A program made the position numbers and the translations under genes. The notes below the pieces were generated by a model, which was not told the DNA's origin, ran no database searches, and was given only the letters and a program-made list of their open reading frames with translations. Positions 16,673 through 24,023 of a stretch of DNA of 64,000 nt are shown here, one piece after another. Each line of letters begins with the position of its first letter. The stretch's first letter is position 1. The DNA is from Pandoraea commovens (GTDB taxonomy: Bacteria; Pseudomonadota; Gammaproteobacteria; Burkholderiales; Burkholderiaceae). The stretch spans positions 1,116,001 to 1,180,000 of the forward strand of contig NZ_CABPSA010000001.1 in assembly GCF_902459615.1 (NCBI RefSeq), given 5' to 3'.

Positions 16673-17479
16673 TCACGCTGCCGCAGGCATGCCTTGTGCT
16701 GCGCCGAGATAGGCGCGGATCACCTCAGGATCGGCGCGAACCTCGGCAGGGGTGCCGTCGCCGATCTTCTTGCCGTAGTCCAGCACCACGACACGATCGG
16801 AGATGTCCATCACCACGCCCATGTCGTGCTCGATCAGCACGATGGTCGTGCCGAACTCCTCGTTCACTTCGAGAATGAAGCGGCACATGTCGCGCTTCTC
16901 TTCGAGGTTCATGCCCGCCATGGGCTCGTCGAGCAACAGCAGTTCAGGCTCGGCAGCCAGCGCGCGCGCCAGCTCGACACGCTTTTGCAGGCCGTACGGC
17001 AGACGTCCAACCGGTGTCTTGCGGATGTGCTGAATTTCGAGAAAGTCGATGATCTCTTCGACCTTGGCGCGGTTGGCCATCTCTTCCTGACGCGCTTTGC
17101 CCCACCAGAGGGCGCTGGCCAGCAGTCCGGCGCGCATGCGGGTGTTGCGCCCCGTCATGATGTTGTCGAGCACGGACATGCCCTTGAACAGTGCGATGTT
17201 CTGGAACGTACGTGCCACGCCCTGCCGTGCGGCAGACGTCGGATGCATGCGCTGACGCACTTCGCCGCGAAAGACGATCGTGCCCTGCTGCGGGTGATAG
17301 ACGCCATTGATGACGTTGAGCATCGAACTCTTGCCTGCGCCGTTCGGGCCGATGATGGCGCGAATCTCGTGCGCCATCACGTTGAACGAGATATCCGTCA
17401 ACGCCTTGACGCCGCCGAACGACAAGCTGATGTGCTGCAAATCGAGCAATACTTCGCCAGTCTTGCGGTGCTCACTCAT
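16673..17479 (-). CDS. livG: Liv-type ABC transporter ATPase LivG
   Basis: A 268-residue ATPase with Walker A GPNGAGKSS, a degenerate signature segment (GRLPYGLQKRVELARAL), Walker B LLLLDEPMAGMNLEE and switch His IVLIEHDMGVV. The tyrosine-glycine form of the signature is usual for LivG. An AGGAG site precedes the ATG. It follows the acyl-CoA ligase gene by 70 bases and is the first transporter gene transcribed. Confidence 0.9.
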   Translation of the reverse strand: MSEHRKTGEVLLDLQHISLSFGGVKALTDISFNVMAHEIRAIIGPNGAGKSSMLNVINGVYHPQQGTIVFRGEVRQRMHPTSAARQGVARTFQNIALFKGMSVLDNIMTGRNTRMRAGLLASALWWGKARQEEMANRAKVEEIIDFLEIQHIRKTPVGRLPYGLQKRVELARALAAEPELLLLDEPMAGMNLEEKRDMCRFILEVNEEFGTTIVLIEHDMGVVMDISDRVVVLDYGKKIGDGTPAEVRADPEVIRAYLGAAQGMPAAA

Positions 17480-17549
17480 ACCTTCTCCTGCGGCAATGCC
17501 GGGACGGGGGTAGCGTTGGGTTTGTCGGGTGCCAGGTCGGTCAGGTCAA

Positions 17550-19523
17550 TCAGGCCGCGCAGCGCAACTTCGCAGGCGCAGGGTCGTCGACGGGCGCACG
17601 CACCCCGACCACACGCGCCGGATGAATCGTGAGCGTGGCGCTGACACTGCCCTCGCGTCCGTCTTCGAACTTCACGCGCGTTTCGATGAACTGCGTCGAC
17701 TTGCCGGTGTAGAAGGCGTCGATCAGCACGTCGTATTTCTGGGCGATGAACGCGCGGCGCACCTTGCGCGTGCGCGTCAGTTCGTCGTCGTCCGGGTCCA
17801 GCTCCTTGTGGAGAATCACGAAGCGCTGAATCTGTGCGGCGGCAAACGCCGACTCCTTCGCGAGATCGGCATTGACTTGCTCGATGCAACCGAGGATCAG
17901 TTCGGCGACCAGCGGATTGCTGGCGAGATCGATGTAACCGGCGTAGGCGAGGTGCTTGCGCTCGGCCCAGTTGCCCACGGCTTCCATATCGATATTGATG
18001 AACGCGCAGACGCCGTCGCGTCCGTCGCCGAAGGCCACCGCCTCCTTGATATACGAGAAGAACTTGAGCTTGTTCTCGATGTACTTCGGCGCGAACAGCG
18101 ACCCGCAGGCGAGCTTGCCGACGTCCTTGGCGCGGTCGATGATGCGCAGATGGCCGTCGGCATCGATGATGCCCGCGTCGCCGGTGCGGAAATAGCCGCC
18201 CTCATCGAGCGCTTCGCGTGTGGCATCAGGCCGCTTGTAGTACTCCTTGAGCAAGCCCACACCGCGCACGAGCACTTCGCCGTTATCGCCAATCTTGATT
18301 TCCATGCCGGGCGCGACCGGGCCGACACTGTCGAATCGCACCTGACGATCCGGTTGCAGGCAGACGTACGCGCACGTCTCCGTCTGACCGTAGAACTGTT
18401 TGAGGTTGATGCCGATCGCGCGGTAAAAGCGGAAGAGATCCGGGCCGATGGCCTCACCGGCGGTGTAAGCCGTTCGGATGCGACTCATACCGAGCGTGTT
18501 GCGCAGCGGGCCGTATACGCAGAGGTTCCCGACCGCGTATTGCAGACGGTCCAGCCAAGAGACCGGGCGACGATCCAGCACGGCCGCCCCACAGCGGTTC
18601 GCCACGTCCATGAAGTGCGCGAACATCTTGCGCTTCAGACGGTTCGCGTCCTCCATGCGGATCATGACTTGCGTGAGCACGTTCTCGTACACACGAGGCG
18701 GCGCGAAGTAGTAGGTCGGGCCGATCTCGCGCATGTCGGTGGAGATCGTGTCGGGCGATTCGGGGCAATTGACCGTGAAGCCAGCCACGAGCGCCTGCGC
18801 ATAGGAAAACAGGTGGTCGCCAACCCAGGCCATCGGCAGATAGGACAGCACTTCGTCCCCCGGGCCAAGCCGGTCGAACGTGCTGCCGTGATACGCCGCA
18901 CCGATCAACCCGGCGTGCGAGTGGCAGACGCCCTTCGGCTTGCCCGTGGTGCCGGAGGTGTAGAGGATGGTGGCGGTGTCGTCGGGGCTAACGGCAGCGA
19001 CGGCATCGTCGAAGTAGCGCGGATGCTTCGCGTTGAAAGTACGCCCCTGCTCCAGCGCCGAAGCATACGATTGCAGCCCGGCGGCATCGTAGTTGCGCAA
19101 GCCTCGTGGGTCTTCGTAGATGATGTGCGACAGGTGCGGTACGTGTTCGCGCAGCTCCAGCAGCTTGTCGACCTGCTCCTGATCTTCGGCGACGACGAAA
19201 TCGATCTCGGCGTCTTCGAGCACGTGCGCCATTTCGGCAGCAACGGCGTCCTGATACAGCGGCACGGCTACGCCCCCGAGGGCTTGCGCGGCTGTCATCG
19301 CCCAGTACAGGCGCACCCGGTTATTGCCGACGATAGCCAGATTGTCGCCACGCTTGAACCCGGCAGCGGCGAGTGCGCAGGCGAGCATGCGCACTTCATG
19401 CGCAGCCTCCTGCCAGCTCCAGCTTTGCCAGATCCCCAGATCTTTTTCCCGATACGCCGTGCGGGCGCCCCGTGTCGCGGCATGGGCCAACAACAATCGC
19501 GGGAAGGTAGTCCGCTCCTGCAT
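17550..19523 (-). CDS. Long-chain acyl-CoA ligase-like AMP-dependent synthetase (FadD15 type)
   Basis: A 657-residue ANL enzyme. The A3 loop is canonical (ATILYTSGTTGKPKGV), A5 reads KQFYGQTETCAYV, and the C-terminal hinge is IIDRAKDVGKLACG, in which Lys-Asp replaces the residues of aryl ligases, as in FadD15-type enzymes. The frame is open to 19556, but the ATG at 19523 has an AGGAG site and is preferred. It is first in the minus-strand operon with the Liv-type transporter and a PaaK-like protein, so it probably activates the imported carboxylic acid to its CoA ester. The substrate is unknown. Confidence 0.87.
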   Translation of the reverse strand: MQERTTFPRLLLAHAATRGARTAYREKDLGIWQSWSWQEAAHEVRMLACALAAAGFKRGDNLAIVGNNRVRLYWAMTAAQALGGVAVPLYQDAVAAEMAHVLEDAEIDFVVAEDQEQVDKLLELREHVPHLSHIIYEDPRGLRNYDAAGLQSYASALEQGRTFNAKHPRYFDDAVAAVSPDDTATILYTSGTTGKPKGVCHSHAGLIGAAYHGSTFDRLGPGDEVLSYLPMAWVGDHLFSYAQALVAGFTVNCPESPDTISTDMREIGPTYYFAPPRVYENVLTQVMIRMEDANRLKRKMFAHFMDVANRCGAAVLDRRPVSWLDRLQYAVGNLCVYGPLRNTLGMSRIRTAYTAGEAIGPDLFRFYRAIGINLKQFYGQTETCAYVCLQPDRQVRFDSVGPVAPGMEIKIGDNGEVLVRGVGLLKEYYKRPDATREALDEGGYFRTGDAGIIDADGHLRIIDRAKDVGKLACGSLFAPKYIENKLKFFSYIKEAVAFGDGRDGVCAFINIDMEAVGNWAERKHLAYAGYIDLASNPLVAELILGCIEQVNADLAKESAFAAAQIQRFVILHKELDPDDDELTRTRKVRRAFIAQKYDVLIDAFYTGKSTQFIETRVKFEDGREGSVSATLTIHPARVVGVRAPVDDPAPAKLRCAA

Positions 19524-19860
19524 GCCAGTCTCCTGTGTCTCGCCACGTTTCGACATTTGTCGAGGGGGAGTGGCGTGGCTCGGTCGGCGTGCGTGCTCGT
19601 GACACGCTCCTTACTGCTCGCAGCGCCTCTAAGCGGCGCTATTTTTGCTTTGGAATGCCATACAGCGTCTGCAGCGACTTCGGTGAAACGACTACGGCGA
19701 CTACCGATATGCCGGGCAAGCGTCAGCTTCTATACTTGTGCTTCGGCGTCGTGTTCAGACCGCCAGGAATGCTTGTCTCGCCGCTGCCAGGCAAGGCGAA
19801 GATACCTCATGGCTCACGGCGGATTTGTCACCAGGATGACAATCAAGGGAAAGTCCCTAT
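19524..19860. other. Divergent intergenic region (337 bp) between ligase and Crp/Fnr genes
   Basis: No convincing gene lies here. It holds a small palindrome TCGACA-TT-TGTCGA (19550-19563) just before the ligase start, a terminator-like hairpin AGCGCC/GGCGCT (19622-19627 with 19635-19640) followed by ATTTTTG, and a Crp/Fnr-like palindrome near 19825. Promoters for both flanking genes must be in it, but I could not assign -35/-10 pairs with confidence. Confidence 0.6.
19825..19842. promoter_or_regulatory. Crp/Fnr-type palindrome upstream of its regulator gene
   Basis: TTGTCA-N6-TGACAA is a perfect 6+6 inverted repeat ending 18 bases before the regulator ATG. Its size and spacing fit a Crp/Fnr dimer site (compare TGTGA-N6-TCACA for CRP), suggesting autoregulation. 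Confidence 0.55.
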
Positions 19861-20532
19861 ATGTCGCTCGAAACCTTGTTGCAGCGCAGCGCCTGGGCGC
19901 AAGGACTGACGCCCGATCAGCGCGCACGCGTGGTGGCGGAGATTCAGGTGCGTCCGGTCGAAAACGGGGGCTATGTTTGCCGCAAGGGCGACCCGACGCA
20001 CGCATGGTTCGGGGTGATCGAGGGGTTGGTGAAGATCACGACAGCGTCGGCCAGCGGCAAAACAGTGACGTTCACGGGCGTGCCAGCCGGCGCGTGGTTC
20101 GGGGAAGGGTCGGTGCTCAAGCACGAGATCCGGAAATATGACGTCATGGCGCTGCGCGACTCGGTGCTCGCGCATATGCCCATCGCCACCTTCGACTGGC
20201 TTCTCGACACGAGCATTCCGTTCAATCGCTTTCTGACGCTGCAACTCAACGAACGGCTGGGGCAATTCATTGCGGCCGTCGAGCACGAGCGTCTGCTCGA
20301 TACCGATGCCCGCGTCGCCCGTTCGCTGTCGTCGATGTTCAATCCGAACCTGTATCCGTCCGACGACAACACCGTGCAGATCTCACAAGAGGAACTGAGT
20401 TACCTTGCGGGCGTTTCGCGCCAGCGCGTCAACCTTGCGCTCAAGGTGCTGGAGCAGGCGGGTTTGGTCAAAGTCGATTACGGCGTGCTGACTATTCTCG
20501 ATCTGGAAGGGTTGCGCGAGTTCGGCATGTAA
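19861..20532 (+). CDS. Crp/Fnr-family transcriptional regulator
   Basis: A 223-residue regulator with an N-terminal cyclic-nucleotide-binding fold (residues ~15-120, with GYVCRKGDPTHAWFGVIEG and AGAWFGEGSVL) and a C-terminal winged helix (TVQISQEELSYLAGVSRQRV, recognition helix around residues 180-200). The cysteine cluster of true Fnr oxygen sensors is absent, with only one cysteine, so it is not an iron-sulfur Fnr. An AGGGA site lies in a small hairpin before the ATG. It faces the acyl-CoA ligase/Liv operon and is the natural candidate regulator of it. The effector is unknown. Confidence 0.87.
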   Translation: MSLETLLQRSAWAQGLTPDQRARVVAEIQVRPVENGGYVCRKGDPTHAWFGVIEGLVKITTASASGKTVTFTGVPAGAWFGEGSVLKHEIRKYDVMALRDSVLAHMPIATFDWLLDTSIPFNRFLTLQLNERLGQFIAAVEHERLLDTDARVARSLSSMFNPNLYPSDDNTVQISQEELSYLAGVSRQRVNLALKVLEQAGLVKVDYGVLTILDLEGLREFGM

Positions 20533-20622
20533 AGCCCCATGTTCGACGCCTTGCCGGGGCGCCGGAGTGGGCGCAGAATCGTCGTTTTGCAGGTTTTCTT
20601 CCGTCACGACCGCGCCCTTCCC

Positions 20623-21240
20623 ATGTCTATCCATGCAACGCCTGCCGACGCACTGCGTCCCACGCTGCTCGGCAACAGTGTCGAACTCCATCCGCTGGAA
20701 CGTCATCACGCACAGGCGCTGGTTGCTGCGGCGGCCGACGGCGAGCTGTGGAATCTGAAAGTGACCGTTGTACCGAGCGCCGATACCGTCGATGCCTACA
20801 TCGACCGGGCATTGAAGGGACGCATTGATGGCACCGTCATCCCTTTCGTCATCGTTTCGACGGCGACGGGCAACGTGGTCGGCCACACCCGTTTCTGGAA
20901 GGTGGACCGAGCGAATCGAAAGCTGGAAATCGGACACACGTGGGTCAGCGCTTCGGCGCAGCGCTCCAGCATCAACACCGAAGCGAAGTCCTTATTGCTC
21001 ACTTATGCCTTCGAGACGATGCATTGTGTGCGCGTGCAATTCACGACGGACGAACTCAACGAAAAGTCGCGCGCCGCGATCCTGCGTATCGGCGCAAAGC
21101 AAGAGGGCATCGTCCGACACGAACGGATCATGCCCGACGGACGCAAGCGCAATTCCGTCCGGTTCAGCATCATCGACGACGAATGGCCGGAAGTGAAGGC
21201 CGCCCTGGCAGAGCGTCTTGCGCGGGGCACGTCGGGCTGA
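20623..21240 (+). CDS. GNAT-family N-acetyltransferase, RimJ/RimL-like
   Basis: A 205-residue acetyltransferase. The beta-strand and acetyl-CoA loop region runs from VVGHTRFWKVD through KLEIGHTWVSAS, and the C-terminal NEKSRAAILRIGAKQEG segment matches the RimJ/RimL subgroup, in which an asparagine precedes helix alpha4. I start it at the ATG at 20623; the open frame to 20539 adds non-domain residues. No good ribosome binding site is visible at either start. The acceptor (protein N-terminus, amino acid or antibiotic) cannot be told. Confidence 0.8.
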   Translation: MSIHATPADALRPTLLGNSVELHPLERHHAQALVAAAADGELWNLKVTVVPSADTVDAYIDRALKGRIDGTVIPFVIVSTATGNVVGHTRFWKVDRANRKLEIGHTWVSASAQRSSINTEAKSLLLTYAFETMHCVRVQFTTDELNEKSRAAILRIGAKQEGIVRHERIMPDGRKRNSVRFSIIDDEWPEVKAALAERLARGTSG

Positions 21241-21278
21241 CGTCGCGCGGCACCCGTCGGACATTCCGGTCCGTGCGC

Positions 21279-21599
21279 TCAGGCCACGGCGGTGACCGCA
21301 GCGGACGGTCCGGCGCAGTACAGTACCAGACACGGGCACACCATGCGCCGGGCGATATCGAGCGCTTCGGCTTTCGTCTCAAGGAACGCCGCTTCCCACG
21401 GGTTGCGGACGTGGTCGCACACATAAGCCTTCGCTTTCTTGTCGAACTGCGATCCGAAAAATTCGTTTCTGAAGTAAAACCAGACGACATACCCGCGTCG
21501 CGGCAACCGGTCCGGGAGCGGATGCACGGGATATTCGTTCGCGGGCACCCGCCGTCTGAGTGAAATCCAGCGTTGATAGTCCACACGTGTCGCGTTCAT
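21279..21599 (-). CDS. Unrecognised 106-residue protein
   Basis: A small protein with no family I recognise. It is rich in aromatic and basic residues in the first half (YQRWISLRRRV, GYVVWFYFRNEFFGSQF) and has a CPC motif near the C-terminus (MVCPCLVLYCAG). There is no signal peptide. An ideal AAAGGAGG ribosome binding site six bases before the ATG supports a real, well translated gene. The leader carries a nested inverted repeat that can pair with the start codon. It lies between the GNAT gene and the siderophore uptake operon. Confidence 0.6.
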   Translation of the reverse strand: MNATRVDYQRWISLRRRVPANEYPVHPLPDRLPRRGYVVWFYFRNEFFGSQFDKKAKAYVCDHVRNPWEAAFLETKAEALDIARRMVCPCLVLYCAGPSAAVTAVA

Positions 21600-21649
21600 G
21601 TCGAGCCTCCTTTAGCGAAGTCGCCCCAGGGCGGGGCGACTCGACATGA
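21596..21649 (-). promoter_or_regulatory. Nested hairpin in the 5' leader covering the start codon
   Basis: A perfect 10-bp inverted repeat (21596-21605 with 21640-21649) includes the ATG of the small gene. Inside it is a second 8-bp GC-rich stem (21620-21627 with 21633-21640, sharing base 21640). The AAAGGAGG ribosome binding site (21606-21613) lies in the bulge between them. The layout could let RNA structure gate translation; this is inference. Confidence 0.5.
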
Positions 21650-21824
21650 TGGGCAAGAACACGCGCCAAGAGTTACGGAAACTTCCGCTTCACCGCCAGC
21701 GATGATGCGTCAATCGACAGTGTCGTGACCGGATTCGACAATCAGGCGGGTTTTGGCACGCAGATATCGGAGTAATCAAGGTCGTTGATCGGCAGACACC
21801 CACACGGACCTGTCCGTTCCGACC

Positions 21825-22952
21825 TCACCACGGCGCGTATTGCTCGAACACCGTCTGACGCTCGAAGGCGATCAGCACGGCGCGCTTGTGCGGGAAATCG
21901 AACTCACGCAGGCGGGCTGCGCCCTGCCCCTGCATATAGGCGATCCAGCGGTCGTGATCGATGCGCGGCTCGCCGACGATGCGCTGCGTACGCGGATCGT
22001 CGAGGAAGATGTAATGGACGATAGACCGCAGCCACGCCTCGGTGCGCCCGGGTGAGCGAAAACGCGTCGAGCCCACCAGCAAGTGGAAACCTCGGTCGTA
22101 GTCGGCCGCCTCGCAAAACGGCGCGATGCGATCTTCCTTCGCCCAATACACCTCGAAGTAAGCAAACGGCTCGTCGTCGAAACATGCGAACAATGTGACG
22201 GTATGGGGATCGGCCTGCATCTTCGCCAGATATTGCGCATGCTCCTCCAGCGTGCCCGTCTGCTCCCAGAAGTGCGCCACGCTGTCGAGGTTCATCCACT
22301 CATGAAAGCGTTCGACGTCGCCCGGCTGATCGATGGCGCGCAGGCTGAAGCTCGTGCCGAGTCGCGCGATATGACGCCGGTACACCTCACCCACCGGCTT
22401 CGGTGCGCGCAACGGATGGCGCTTGCCGTCCGACACACGATACTGCTGGGCCATCCCGGCCGATGACGGCCCCTGGAGCCACTGCGCCGGGTGCTGCCAG
22501 AACGTCTGACGCGAGACCTGCAACGCACTCGCACCATCCGCTTGGGAGAACTGCTCGCCCACGCCGTCACGAACCGCGGCGACTAGCCACGCCGCCAGCT
22601 CGGGGTCGACACCCGTCCCCGGCCACACCACACTGGCCCGCTTGCACGCCTTGTGACGACAGAACACTGCCGCCAGCACGGGCAGCAGCGCCTGAACGGG
22701 CAGATGGGCGTCGTGCTGCGTGCTCGCCCGCAGCGTTATCGCGTCATCCGCTTCGCTGACCTGAAACACGGCAACGGCACGCGCATCGCACCAGAGCGTG
22801 AGGTCCTGACCGGCGCGGGCGACGCCATCGTCCGGCCCGCTCGCGTGATACCGATGGCCGTCGGCCAGCGTGACGCCGTAGGGATCATGAGGTGCAGAAC
22901 GCCCGTCATGCGCTGCGGACGATTCAACAGGGGCAGTCATTGCAATTGACAC
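21825..22952 (-). CDS. Siderophore N-acyltransferase, IucB/AlcB-like GNAT
   Basis: A 375-residue protein whose C-terminal ~190 residues match IucB/AlcB-type GNAT acyltransferases (HEWMNLDSVAHFWEQ, FAYFEVYWAKEDRI, DRGFHLLVGSTRF, RIVGEPRIDHDRWI). These enzymes acetylate or acylate an N-hydroxylated amine to form a hydroxamate; here the amine is probably N5-hydroxyornithine made by the monooxygenase at 60.9 kb. I choose the GTG at 22952 because GAGAGGAG lies upstream at proper spacing; an ATG at 22940 and a longer frame to 22994 are alternatives. It ends the FhuC/B/D-like uptake operon, so biosynthesis and import are co-transcribed. The acyl group (acetyl or longer) cannot be read. Confidence 0.85.
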   Translation of the reverse strand: MSIAMTAPVESSAAHDGRSAPHDPYGVTLADGHRYHASGPDDGVARAGQDLTLWCDARAVAVFQVSEADDAITLRASTQHDAHLPVQALLPVLAAVFCRHKACKRASVVWPGTGVDPELAAWLVAAVRDGVGEQFSQADGASALQVSRQTFWQHPAQWLQGPSSAGMAQQYRVSDGKRHPLRAPKPVGEVYRRHIARLGTSFSLRAIDQPGDVERFHEWMNLDSVAHFWEQTGTLEEHAQYLAKMQADPHTVTLFACFDDEPFAYFEVYWAKEDRIAPFCEAADYDRGFHLLVGSTRFRSPGRTEAWLRSIVHYIFLDDPRTQRIVGEPRIDHDRWIAYMQGQGAARLREFDFPHKRAVLIAFERQTVFEQYAPW

Positions 22953-23015
22953 GATTCGATCTCCTCTCAGCCAAGCCGGACGCCGCCACGGCATCCGTCA
23001 GAATTCAGACGCCAT

Positions 23016-24023
23016 TCATACGCCAGACGCAGCCCTCGCGCGCATGGCAGGCGCCATCGATGCGAACGCCGTGCCCACGAGACCGGTAATCCGATCGAGC
23101 GACACCGGTCCGCCAAACCCCCACGACGGCGGCAGAAATGCAACACGTCCGTCGCGCACGGCAGGCAACGCCCGCCAGACCGGCAACTGATACGCAGGCG
23201 CGGCGCCGTTGTCGACGACGATCAGCGACCATTCGGGATGCCGCGCCAGATCGCCCAGCGACAGATTGACCATCGACTGACGCTCGTCGAGCCACCCGAG
23301 CGCGTTGCGCGCACCCAGATGCCCGATCAGCGCGCCGATCATGTCCTTGTTGTCGTAAGCCCAGAAATTGCCGCCGCCCGCGTTGGCGTTGAGCAGCGCA
23401 ATCGGCGCATCGCGAAAACCGTCGCGCAGCGCACTCGTGCGCGCCTCGGCAATGCGCGCCTGGCTAGCGGCGATGATTTGCGCCGCCGCATCGGCGCGCC
23501 CCGTCATGCCGCCAAGGGATCGGAAAATGGCCAGCATGCGGTCGAGCGCGTCGCCCTCGCCCTCGGCGGGCTGGACGTTAAAGACGACGGTCGGTGCGAC
23601 ACGCGCCAATGCGTCGAACAACCGCTCATGCCGATAGGCGTACGCGATGATCAGATCGGGACGCAACGCCGCAATCGCTTCGAGATTCGGTTGCTCGCGC
23701 GTGCCCACGGAGCTGTCCGCGCCCAGCCGGTCTGCGCGATATTTGACCCACTGCGTGTAGCCACGGGGATCGGCCACCCCGACCGGCGTGACGTCGAGCG
23801 CCAACAGCGACTCGGTGAACAGAAACTCCAGCGAGACGACCCGGCGGGCGTTCGTCGGCAAGACGGGCGACGCGCGATTGAACAGGCCGCGATAGTTCTG
23901 CGCGTGTGCGTCGAGCGCCGCCACGCCCGTGATCGCCGCCGCGCCAGCGGCAAGGTATTTCAGGCAGCGACGACGTGAGATTTGCACAGGCACGCCCCCA
24001 AAGGATTTAACCAGCATGCGCAT
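23016..24023 (-). CDS. Iron-siderophore ABC transporter periplasmic binding protein (FhuD-like)
   Basis: A 335-residue class III binding protein. The N-terminus has a twin-arginine-type motif (SRRRCLKYLAAGAAA), suggesting Tat export. The mature part starts near AQNYRG and contains RVVSLEFLFTESLLAL and LRPDLIIAYAY, typical of the FhuD/FecB fold with a long backbone helix. Its start overlaps the end of the permease gene by 17 bases. It should capture the ferric siderophore in the periplasm and pass it to the fused permease. Confidence 0.88.
   Translation of the reverse strand: MRMLVKSFGGVPVQISRRRCLKYLAAGAAAITGVAALDAHAQNYRGLFNRASPVLPTNARRVVSLEFLFTESLLALDVTPVGVADPRGYTQWVKYRADRLGADSSVGTREQPNLEAIAALRPDLIIAYAYRHERLFDALARVAPTVVFNVQPAEGEGDALDRMLAIFRSLGGMTGRADAAAQIIAASQARIAEARTSALRDGFRDAPIALLNANAGGGNFWAYDNKDMIGALIGHLGARNALGWLDERQSMVNLSLGDLARHPEWSLIVVDNGAAPAYQLPVWRALPAVRDGRVAFLPPSWGFGGPVSLDRITGLVGTAFASMAPAMRARAASGV

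Noticed and set aside
14502-16712. Long plus-strand frames opposite livM and livH rich in Glu/His/Arg
   Set aside because: Composition is the mirror of membrane-protein codons on the other strand; no ribosome binding site or domain supports them.
17529-20141. An 870-codon plus-strand frame across the acyl-CoA ligase and into the regulator gene
   Set aside because: It spans a coding gene in antisense, an intergenic region and another gene out of frame, and has no family motifs.
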